Position numbers and translations under genes: made by a program
Part shown: in pieces, positions 1 to 5,891 of the stretch
Position numbering within the stretch: position 1 is the stretch's first letter
How the letters are laid out: each line of letters begins with the position of its first letter
From: Firmicutes bacterium ZCTH02-B6
GTDB taxonomy: Bacteria > Bacillota > Limnochordia > Limnochordales > ZCTH02-B6
Assembly: GCA_002159155.1 (NCBI GenBank)
Contig: LZRQ01000055.1
Location: forward strand, 1-17,787
Direction of reading: 5' to 3'
Length of the DNA: 17,787 nt
The notes under the pieces: model-generated
Database searches by the model: none
Told to the model about the DNA's origin: nothing
Seen by the model: only the letters and a program-made list of their open reading frames with translations

Positions 1-988
1 CCGCCGGGCAGCCCCTGAGCTCCACGCCCCGCTTCTTAAGTGCTTCCGCCGCCTGAGGCAAAAAGTGCGGTGCGACCGCCTCGTGGACGAGGAGGGTCTC
101 CATGGCGTTGCAGACCGACGGCCGCTGGCACTTGGCGTTAATGACGATAGCCAGCGCCTGGTCCAGGTCCGCCGACTCATCGATGTAGGTGTGACAGTTT
201 CCGACGCCGGTTTCGATAACGGGCACCCGGGCTGTGGTCACCACCTGCTGGATAAGCCCCCGGCCTCCCCGGGGGATAAGCACGTCGATGAACCCGACGG
301 CCTCCATCATGGCCTGCGCTGCCCCGTGCCCGGGCCGGTCCACCAGTTGAACGCTGGCGGCCGGCAACCCGGAGACCTCGATGGCGGCGGCCAGCGCCTC
401 GACAATGGCCCGGTTGGAGTTGAGGGCGTCCGAGCTGCCGCGCAAAAGGACCGCATTGCCGGACTTGAGGCACAGACCGGCCGTGTCAGCGGTGACGTTG
501 GGGCGGGCCTCATAGATGATGCCGACGACGCCTAGAGGCACCCGCACTTGGGCGATCTCAAGGCCGTTGGGCCGCTTGGTCATGGCCACCATCTCACCGA
601 CCGGGTCCGGCAGTGCGGCCACCGCCCGCAACCCCTCTGCCATCTGGCGCACCCGCGCCGGGCTGAGGGTAAGACGGTCCAGATGCGCCTTGGAAACCCC
701 CCGCTCTTGTGCGGCGACGACATCCTGGGCGTTCGCGGCCAAGATGCCGTCCATCTGCTCTTCGAGCGCCCGGGCCATGGCCAGCAGGGCGGCGTCTTTG
801 GCGGCCCGGCTGGCGGCGGACAAGACCCGGCTGGCTTCCCGGGCCCGTGTCGCCAACTCCCGGATGTACGTATGGTCGTCCTGCGAGCCGGAGCCTGCGC
901 CGCTGGGACTATGGCCCGGGCGGTCCGGATGTGCCGAGTCGCCGGCCGCGATTCCTTGCGACAGCGTGGCGCCGTCTGGCCCCTTCAT
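1..988 (-). CDS. proA: Gamma-glutamyl phosphate reductase (glutamate-5-semialdehyde dehydrogenase), 3' end cut off by the window
   Basis: This enzyme makes the NADPH-dependent reduction of gamma-glutamyl phosphate to glutamate 5-semialdehyde, the second step of proline synthesis in the cytoplasm. About 329 residues are visible and the C-terminal part lies outside the window. The translation follows the ALDH-like ProA family throughout: NAQDV near the start, VPLGVVGIIYEARPNVT in the middle, the LIPRGG stretch, and the active-site cysteine in QRPSVCNAMETLLVH. The ATG at 988 follows a GGGGGGAG ribosome-binding site and lies 15 nt after the proB stop, so the two are co-transcribed and probably coupled. 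The first 38 or so residues are an odd Gly/Ser/Asp/His-rich stretch before the usual family start near TYIRELATRAREAS, and no better start codon is evident there. Identification is firm; only the N-terminal boundary is open. Confidence 0.95.
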   Translation of the reverse strand, partial: MKGPDGATLSQGIAAGDSAHPDRPGHSPSGAGSGSQDDHTYIRELATRAREASRVLSAASRAAKDAALLAMARALEEQMDGILAANAQDVVAAQERGVSKAHLDRLTLSPARVRQMAEGLRAVAALPDPVGEMVAMTKRPNGLEIAQVRVPLGVVGIIYEARPNVTADTAGLCLKSGNAVLLRGSSDALNSNRAIVEALAAAIEVSGLPAASVQLVDRPGHGAAQAMMEAVGFIDVLIPRGGRGLIQQVVTTARVPVIETGVGNCHTYIDESADLDQALAIVINAKCQRPSVCNAMETLLVHEAVAPHFLPQAAEALKKRGVELRGCPA

Positions 989-1003
989 ACTGCTCCCCCC
1001 CGT

Positions 1004-2089
1004 CTAGACCGAGACCACCAGGTTATCCCGGTGGATGACCTCGTCGTAGTCCTTGCGGCCGAGGATCGCGGCGATGTCCCGGGTGCGGCTGCCCTGGATG
1101 CGGCGCAGGTCGTTGGCCGCGTAATTGACCAGCCCCCGGGCCAGCTCCCGACCGGTAGCGTCCACCACTTGCACGAGGTCCCCCTCGGCAAAATCGCCAT
1201 CGACACCAACGACCCCTGCGGGCAGCAGGCTCTTTCCGTTTTCCACCAACGCCCGTGCCGCCCCTGCATCCACCAGGATGCGGCCGCGAGGCCGCAGGTG
1301 AAACGCCAGCCAGCGTTGGCGCGCTCGCAACGGGCGGGGCTTTGGTAGAAAGAGAGTTCCCACCGCGTCGCCCGCGAGGACGGCCGCCAAGATGTGGCTC
1401 TGGGAACCGCTGGTAAGGAACATGGGAATGCCGGCCGCCGTTGCGATCTTGGCCGCCTGCAGCTTGGTCATCATGCCACCGGTCCCAAAGGCCGTGCCGG
1501 CCCCGCCCGCGATGGCTTCCAATTCCGGTGTGACCGCCGGCACCACGTCCAGCCGCTGTGCGCCAGGGTCCCGGCGCGGATCGCCCGAGTACAGCCCGTC
1601 CACGTCGGAGAGGATCACCAGGAGGTCCGCGTCGATCAAGGTCGCCACCAGCGCGGATAAAGTATCGTTGTCTCCTAGGCGGATCTCGTCGACGGCCACC
1701 GTGTCGTTTTCATTGACCACGGGGATGGCGCCCAGCTCCAGCAGCTTGCGCAGGGTGTTGCGGGAGTTCAAGTGGCGGCGCCGATCGGATACGTCCTCCC
1801 GGGTGAGGAGGACCTGGCCCACCACGAGTTGGCGGGACAGGAACGCCCGCTCGTATGCTTGCATGAGCAAGCCTTGGCCCACGGCCGCAGCTGCCTGTTT
1901 TTCTGGAATCGTCTGGGGTCGGTGCGAAAACCCTAGCCGGCGGGCGCCTACGCCAATGGCGCCCGAAGTGACCAGCACCAACTGGCGGCCGGTCCTGGTG
2001 AGCTCCAGGGCCTGATCCGCGAGGTGTTCAATGCGCCCGACATCAAGGCTCCCATCGGGCAGGGTGAGGCTGCTCGTACCGATTTTCAC
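1004..2089 (-). CDS. proB: Glutamate 5-kinase with C-terminal PUA domain; start codon uncertain
   Basis: ProB phosphorylates glutamate to gamma-glutamyl phosphate, the first and usually feedback-inhibited step of proline synthesis; its product goes straight to ProA, encoded next. The amino-acid kinase domain spans about residues 1-255, with KIGTSS at the extreme N-terminus, TSGAIGVG (41-48), NENDTV (126-131), LGDND (138-142), SDVDGLY (161-167) and GTGGMMTK (202-209). A PUA domain covers about 268-355. The listed start is a GTG at 2089, which would make the ATP-binding Lys residue 2. The codons just before it read RRARRIV in frame, which looks like true family sequence, but no ATG/GTG/TTG lies upstream in frame before a stop at 2213-2215. 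The good ribosome-binding site upstream instead serves a GTG in another frame at 2132. Either the start is unusual or the sequence has a one-base error. Function is firm. Confidence 0.93.
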   Translation of the reverse strand: MKIGTSSLTLPDGSLDVGRIEHLADQALELTRTGRQLVLVTSGAIGVGARRLGFSHRPQTIPEKQAAAAVGQGLLMQAYERAFLSRQLVVGQVLLTREDVSDRRRHLNSRNTLRKLLELGAIPVVNENDTVAVDEIRLGDNDTLSALVATLIDADLLVILSDVDGLYSGDPRRDPGAQRLDVVPAVTPELEAIAGGAGTAFGTGGMMTKLQAAKIATAAGIPMFLTSGSQSHILAAVLAGDAVGTLFLPKPRPLRARQRWLAFHLRPRGRILVDAGAARALVENGKSLLPAGVVGVDGDFAEGDLVQVVDATGRELARGLVNYAANDLRRIQGSRTRDIAAILGRKDYDEVIHRDNLVVSV

Positions 2090-2132
2090 TACGATCCGCC
2101 TGGCACGGCGGAAGGCAGTCGTTCCGCTCCAC
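2043..2132 (-). other. 29-codon mini-ORF with strong RBS overlapping the proB start
   Basis: A GTG at 2132 sits 5 nt after a purine-rich GAGGGAGGGAG sequence, the best ribosome-binding site in the obg-proB gap. It opens a 29-codon frame that ends in a TGA at 2043-2045, inside proB and out of frame with it. The peptide resembles nothing I recognise. It could be a leader peptide coupled to proB. Alternatively it is the real proB start, separated from the proB frame by a one-base sequence error: adding one base after about the sixth codon would join it to the RRARRIVVKIG sequence. I cannot tell these apart. Confidence 0.35.
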
Positions 2133-2221
2133 CGGAACTCCCTCCCTCGCCCGGTGTTTCGCCTTGGCCGAGGGCGACTCCTGCGGCGCCGGGCCGCCCG
2201 GGTCAGGCGAGGTTACGGGCG

Positions 2222-3508
2222 CTACTCTTCATCCTCAAATTCAAACTCGACGCCGGCGACCCGCACAATGTCGCCGTGCTGCACGCCCTTGGCCCGCAGG
2301 GCGTCGTTAAGGCCAATGTCGTTGAAGACTTTCTGAAGAAACCGCACCGCCTCGTCGTTGTTCAGATCCAGGCGCGCCATCAGGCGGGCCAGCCCCTCGC
2401 CCTCAACGACGAAGACGTCGTCTTCTTGCTGGACAGTGTACTCGCTGAGAGGCGCGGTGCGCCGCCGCTCAGCAAGAACGTCTGCCTGAACAGAAACCGG
2501 CTGAGGCCGCGGCAGGTCCTTGAGAACTTCCCACGCTGCGTAGATGAGCTCCTGCACCCCGTCCCCGGTCGCGGCGGAGATGGGAAACACCCGGTAACCT
2601 AACGCTTCGACTTCAGCCTGAAATCGGGCCAAATTGCGGCGGCCTTCCTCCAGGTCGAGCTTGTTGGCGGCTACCAGTTGCGGTTTCTCCGCCAGCTCCG
2701 GCCGGTATAAGCGCAACTCCTCGTTGATGGCGCGGAAATCGTCCACCGGGTCCCGGCCTTCCAATCCCGACACGTCGACCACGTGGATGAGCACGCGAGT
2801 GCGCTCCACATGGCGCAGAAAGTCGTGGCCAAGTCCGATGCCCATATGCGCCCCTTCCACCAGGCCCGGGATGTCCGCCACCACGAAGCTCTGGCCGACG
2901 CCCAAGGAGACGACGCCCAGATTGGGTGACAAGGTCGTGAACGGATACGGTGCGACTTTGGGCCGGGCGGCGCTAATGCGCGACAACAAGGTCGACTTGC
3001 CCGCGTTGGGCATCCCCACCAGGCCCACATCGGCGATGACCCTAAGCTCTAGGACGAGCCAGCGCTCCTCCCCGGGTTCGCCTTTCTCGGCAAAGCGGGG
3101 CGCCTGCCGCACCGATGTCTTAAACTGCGCGTTGCCACGGCCACCGCGCCCGCCGCGGGCGACGACCGCCCGTTGGCCGGGTTCCGTCAGATCGGCCAAG
3201 TACTCGCCGGTGGCCTCGTCTTTGACCGCGGTGCCGGGGGGGACCTTAATGACCAGATCCTCTCCGTCCCGGCCGTAGCGGTTGGCCCCTTCGCCGTTGC
3301 GGCCGTTTTCCGCCTTGTAGTGGACCCGGTACTTAAAGTCCATCAGGGTCCACAGGCCCTCGTCGACCTCGAGGATGACGTCGCCTCCACGGCCACCGTC
3401 GCCGCCGTCAGGACCGCCCGCCGGCACGTATTTCTCCCGCCGGAAGCTCACGGCGCCGTGGCCGCCGTCTCCCCCTTTGACGTAGATGCGGGCTGTATCC
3501 AGGAACAC
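2222..3508 (-). CDS. obgE: Obg family GTPase (large ribosomal subunit assembly / stress GTPase)
   Basis: Obg/CgtA is an essential GTPase that binds the 50S subunit late in assembly and links it to the nutritional state of the cell. The 428-residue protein has the full three-part form. A glycine-rich Obg fold covers about 1-157, with repeated KGGDGGHGAVSF and GGRGGDV-type loops. The G domain follows, with G1 GMPNAGKS (165-172), a TT switch I pair (191-192), DIPG (212-215), NKLD (282-285) and SAA (311-313). An OCT domain covers about 350-428, ending in an acidic tail; this C-terminal form is usual in Bacillota. The start is a GTG at 3508 after GGGGGA with 7-nt spacing. An intrinsic terminator ends only 23 nt before this start codon, so expression must depend on read-through or control at that site. 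Family assignment is very secure. Confidence 0.97.
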   Translation of the reverse strand: MFLDTARIYVKGGDGGHGAVSFRREKYVPAGGPDGGDGGRGGDVILEVDEGLWTLMDFKYRVHYKAENGRNGEGANRYGRDGEDLVIKVPPGTAVKDEATGEYLADLTEPGQRAVVARGGRGGRGNAQFKTSVRQAPRFAEKGEPGEERWLVLELRVIADVGLVGMPNAGKSTLLSRISAARPKVAPYPFTTLSPNLGVVSLGVGQSFVVADIPGLVEGAHMGIGLGHDFLRHVERTRVLIHVVDVSGLEGRDPVDDFRAINEELRLYRPELAEKPQLVAANKLDLEEGRRNLARFQAEVEALGYRVFPISAATGDGVQELIYAAWEVLKDLPRPQPVSVQADVLAERRRTAPLSEYTVQQEDDVFVVEGEGLARLMARLDLNNDEAVRFLQKVFNDIGLNDALRAKGVQHGDIVRVAGVEFEFEDEE

Positions 3509-3531
3509 CGGTCGATCCCCCGTCCTTGGCG

Positions 3532-3567
3532 AAAAAACAAGGGGCGACCCACCAAGGTCCGCCCCTT
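3532..3567 (-). terminator. Intrinsic terminator between rpmA and obg (possible attenuator)
   Basis: Read on the minus strand, an 8-bp perfect stem (AAGGGGCG with CGCCCCTT at 3560-3567 and 3539-3546) extends inward by a G-U pair and more partial pairing, and is followed by G and six T residues. This is a textbook Rho-independent terminator for the rplU-prp-rpmA unit. It lies inside the leader of obg, 23 nt before its start codon, with no room for a promoter between the two. A second GC-rich hairpin lies just upstream at 3578-3600. Confidence 0.88.
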
Positions 3568-3685
3568 TGTCGATCCACCCGGCCGCGGGCCGCGGTCGGG
3601 CCTCATCCAGTGCGCTTGGTTAAGCTCGGCTGTGACACGCAGCGCTCGGGTGCGTCCCGCAGCGCCGGTTGCCCGCGGACCTAGC

Positions 3686-3985
3686 TCAAGCGGACGCGGA
3701 CACGGGCTCGGCGTAGACGCTGACCTGCTTGCCGTTCTTGCCGCGCCGCTCAAAGACCACGTAGCCGTCAATCTTGGCAAACAGCGTATCGTCCTTGCCC
3801 AGGCCGACGTTGGCGCCGGGGTGAATGCGCGTCCCCCGCTGGCGCACGAGGATGCTCCCGGCCGTTACATACTGGCCGCCGAAGCGCTTGACGCCCAGTC
3901 GCTTGGAAATGCTGTCCCGGCCGTTCTTGGAGCTGCCGCCAGCCTTCTTGGAGGCAAACAGCTGCAAGTTCATGACAAACGCCAT
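3686..3985 (-). CDS. rpmA: 50S ribosomal protein L27 with cleavable N-terminal extension
   Basis: L27 reaches into the peptidyl-transferase centre of the 50S subunit through its N-terminal tail. The 99-residue product matches the family throughout: SKKAGGSSKNGRDS, KRLGVKRFGGQ, AGSILVRQRGTR and HPGANVG. Its first ten residues, MAFVMNLQLF, precede the ASKK that begins the mature protein in other bacteria. This is the Bacillota-type extension (compare LQFF-ASKK) removed by the protease Prp, encoded directly upstream. The start ATG at 3985 follows AGGGAGGGG with 6-nt spacing; a second in-frame ATG at codon 5 is less well placed. The longer open frame upstream overlaps prp and is not used. The gene ends just before a terminator-bearing region. 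Confidence 0.97.
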   Translation of the reverse strand: MAFVMNLQLFASKKAGGSSKNGRDSISKRLGVKRFGGQYVTAGSILVRQRGTRIHPGANVGLGKDDTLFAKIDGYVVFERRGKNGKQVSVYAEPVSASA

Positions 3986-4025
3986 GGGTTTCCCCTCCCT
4001 CTGCTTGGCTGCCGGTTTCTGATCG

Positions 4026-4394
4026 CTAAACGCGGGCTTGGGCGGGAGCGCCCGCCTTGCCGGGCACGCGTACCGCGTCCCGCACCCGCATCCGCTCCGG
4101 ATACTGCCGCTGCACTTCCTGCAGTCCCAGGACCATGGTGGCCAGTACGCTTTGGGCGGCCTGACCCTGGCTGCGCTCATCGTCGCCCAACAGGCACTCA
4201 AGATGACCGTCGGCCTGCTTGAGCCGCACCGGCAGCTCCAGATGCTTTAGCAGGCCTAGTACCGCCGTCTGGGTGATCGCGGACACCGCGGCACACACGA
4301 TGTCCTGGCCATACTCGCCGTATCCCGCGTGTCCCTGCGCCCGAAAGCCCCGGATGCGGCCATCGGCGCTGCGGAACACCTCGACGGTGATCAT
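4026..4394 (-). CDS. prp: Ribosomal-processing cysteine protease Prp
   Basis: Prp (YsxB family) is a small cysteine protease that removes the N-terminal extension of L27 so that the ribosome can work; it is essential where that extension exists. The 122-residue protein starts MITVEVFRSADGRIRGFRAQGHAGY, with the catalytic dyad His22 (GHAGY) and Cys34 (DIVCAAVSA) at the positions known for the family. The gene lies 4 nt after the rplU stop and 40 nt before rpmA, the conserved rplU-prp-rpmA order. It has only a weak GAGGCG ribosome-binding site inside the end of rplU, so translation is probably coupled to rplU. The C-terminal tail after about residue 105 (VPGKAGAPAQARV) is low-complexity and may be lineage-specific. 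Confidence 0.95.
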   Translation of the reverse strand: MITVEVFRSADGRIRGFRAQGHAGYGEYGQDIVCAAVSAITQTAVLGLLKHLELPVRLKQADGHLECLLGDDERSQGQAAQSVLATMVLGLQEVQRQYPERMRVRDAVRVPGKAGAPAQARV

Positions 4395-4398
4395 CTAG

Positions 4399-4716
4399 TT
4401 ACGCCTCGATCTTCTCGATGACCAGGCGGGTGTACGGCTGCCGGTGACCGTAGCGCCGGCGATAACGCTTCTTGGGCCGGTACTTAAACACCAAAATCTT
4501 GCGCGCCTTGCCGTGGCCGGCGACGCGGGCCACTACTGCGGCCCCTTCCACCGTCGGCGTCCCTACCTTGACCTGGCCTTCCCGGTTGATCAGCAGCACG
4601 CGGTCGAGCCGCACCTGCTCACCAGGTTCGGCGGACAGTTTTTCCACAAGGATCGTATCGCCTTCCGTGACCCGGTGCTGCTTGCCGCCTGTTTCCACAA
4701 TCGCGTAGCTTGCCAT
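4399..4716 (-). CDS. rplU: 50S ribosomal protein L21
   Basis: L21 is a structural 50S protein that binds 23S rRNA. The 105-residue product has the family sequence from MASYAIVETGGKQHRV through VLVFKYRPKKRYRRRYGHRQPYTRLVI, the latter being the basic rRNA-binding loop near the C-terminus. The length is normal for the family (about 100-105). The ATG at 4716 follows GGAGGG with an 11-nt spacer. It is the first gene of the rplU-prp-rpmA unit and has its own promoter (TTGACA/TAAAAT) with a leader of about 75 nt containing a strong hairpin, consistent with autoregulation by L21 as proposed for other Bacillota. Confidence 0.97.
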   Translation of the reverse strand: MASYAIVETGGKQHRVTEGDTILVEKLSAEPGEQVRLDRVLLINREGQVKVGTPTVEGAAVVARVAGHGKARKILVFKYRPKKRYRRRYGHRQPYTRLVIEKIEA

Positions 4717-4740
4717 TGGCTTCGTTGCCCTCCATCACTG

Positions 4741-4763
4741 CCCGCCCGCCTTGGCGGCGCGGG
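4741..4763 (-). promoter_or_regulatory. GC-rich hairpin in the rplU 5' leader (candidate L21 leader element)
   Basis: The minus-strand transcript can form a 10-bp stem (CCCGC plus CCGCC pairing with GGCGG plus GCGGG, one bulged base, AA loop) about 25 nt before the rplU start codon. It lies between the promoter and the ribosome-binding site. L21 leaders with such hairpins are known in Bacillota; whether this matches that consensus I cannot test by eye. There is no T-run after it, so it is not a simple terminator. Confidence 0.5.
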
Positions 4764-4798
4764 ACAGGCCACTCGCTCACGGCGTGACTGCCCTACGG

Positions 4799-4828
4799 AT
4801 TTTAGCACGGGGCTCGGACCGCTGTCAA
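4799..4828 (-). promoter_or_regulatory. Sigma-70/sigma-A type promoter for rplU-prp-rpmA
   Basis: On the minus strand, TTGACA (4823-4828) is a perfect -35 box and TAAAAT (4799-4804) is a 5/6 -10 box, with an 18-bp spacer. The predicted transcription start is near 4792, giving a leader of about 75 nt before rplU. The position, just upstream of a ribosomal protein unit and facing it, fits well. Confidence 0.8.
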
Positions 4829-4892
4829 TCGTGACGCCGTTCCGTAGTACCGGCGGCGCCTGCGAGGGTGTGACGCCTGTAGTCTCGGGACC

Positions 4893-4921
4893 TGGACGCG
4901 GGGCCACCTGGGGATTATACT
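4893..4921 (+). promoter_or_regulatory. Likely promoter for the cation efflux gene
   Basis: On the plus strand, TGGACG (4893-4898, 4/6 to TTGACA) and TATACT (4916-4921, 5/6 to TATAAT) are separated by 17 bp. This places the start of transcription near 4928, about 48 nt before the GTG start of the transporter. It is back to back with the rplU promoter, so the region from about 4790 to 4930 serves both directions. Confidence 0.6.
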
Positions 4922-4975
4922 GGAAGCCAGTTTTGGTCCTGGCGTGCTTCCGCTAGGCCCGTTGAGGCGAACCCC

Positions 4976-5830
4976 GTGACCAAGGACACCATCGGGCGCG
5001 AAAAACAGCTCATGGGCGCCGCCGGCGTCGCGCTGAGCCTGTTCCTCTTTGGATTGAAAGGCTGGGCCGCCCTGCGCTCGGGCAGCGCCGCCATCCTCTC
5101 GGACGCCCTCAATGCGTTTCTCGACGTCCTGACCTACTCGGTGGCCTACATCAGCATGCGCGTTCACGAGCGCCATCCCGACGAGGACCACCCGTTTGGG
5201 CACCGGCGGGCGGAGCCGCTCGCCGGGCTCCTGTTTGCCGTCTTTGCCTCGGCGCTGGGAGCGACGGTGCTACGGGACGCGTTGCGGAGCCTCCTGGCAC
5301 CCGGCCCGGTGCAGCACGACCCGCTGTCCGTGGGCCTGGTCTTGGCCGGCATCGCGACCAAAGGTGCCATGGCCGTGTGGTACTTTCGCGCCGCCACGCA
5401 AACCAAGAGCCCTGCCCTCCGGGCGAGCTTCGTGGACTCCCGCAACGACGTCTTAGCCAGCTTCCTAGCCCTGTTGGGCCTTTGGGCCGGCGGCCGGGTG
5501 GACGGCATCGCGGCGCTGGCCATCGGCGCCTGGATCGTGGTCTCCGGCATCCGGGTAGGTCTTGAAAACGTTGCTTACCTTATGGGCCAAGCCCCTCCGG
5601 CCCATGTGCAGGCCGAGATCGTCGCCGCCGCCCGGGCCGTCCCCGGCGTACGCGGCGTCCACGACGTGCGCGCCCACTTCGTGGGCGACCTGGTCCACGT
5701 CCAGCTCCACGTGGAGTTGGACAAAGACCTTTCCCTGCTGCAGGCCCACGCCATCGGCGACCAGGTTCGCCAGGCCGTCGAAGCCGTCGAGCTGGTCCAG
5801 AAGGCCTTCATTCACCTGGACCCGGTGTGA
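4976..5830 (+). CDS. Cation diffusion facilitator family transporter, manganese-type metal site
   Basis: CDF proteins export divalent metal ions from the cytoplasm by exchange with protons. The 284-residue product has six predicted membrane segments (about 13-33, 38-60, 80-100, 118-138, 157-172, 178-195) and a soluble C-terminal domain (about 205-284), whose PGVRGVHDVRAH stretch is typical of the metal-binding dimerisation domain. The transport-site residues are Asn46 and Asp50 in membrane segment 2 (SDALNAFLD) and Asp154 and Asp158 in segment 5 (VDSRND). Zinc/iron CDFs usually have His or Asp at the first position and His-Asp in segment 5, whereas the N-D/D-D set is associated with Mn2+ exporters (MntE-like). 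Start GTG at 4976 with a weak GAGGCG site. It is the only plus-strand gene here, placed between rng and rplU. The metal is inferred. Confidence 0.88.
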   Translation: MTKDTIGREKQLMGAAGVALSLFLFGLKGWAALRSGSAAILSDALNAFLDVLTYSVAYISMRVHERHPDEDHPFGHRRAEPLAGLLFAVFASALGATVLRDALRSLLAPGPVQHDPLSVGLVLAGIATKGAMAVWYFRAATQTKSPALRASFVDSRNDVLASFLALLGLWAGGRVDGIAALAIGAWIVVSGIRVGLENVAYLMGQAPPAHVQAEIVAAARAVPGVRGVHDVRAHFVGDLVHVQLHVELDKDLSLLQAHAIGDQVRQAVEAVELVQKAFIHLDPV

Positions 5831-5853
5831 CCGGCGACCCGCCACGTCCTACG

Positions 5854-5876
5854 CCTGGCGCCCGCCGGTAGCCAGG
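5854..5876. terminator. Weak inverted repeat between convergent genes
   Basis: CCTGGC (5854-5859) and GCCAGG (5871-5876) form a 6-bp stem with an 11-nt loop in the 61-bp gap where the transporter and rng converge. No T-run follows on either strand, so this is at best a weak two-way terminator. Confidence 0.25.
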
Positions 5877-5891
5877 TCACCTGTGCATCCG

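Noticed and set aside
3571..3685. T-box or other known riboswitch before obg
   Set aside because: A CGGGTGGATCGA sequence faintly recalls the T-box core (GGGTGGNACCGCG), but the match is poor and no specifier stem or aminoacyl gene is present.
3173..4222. Plus-strand open frame across obg, rpmA and prp
   Set aside because: It runs across three genes and a terminator on the opposite strand and shows no domain.
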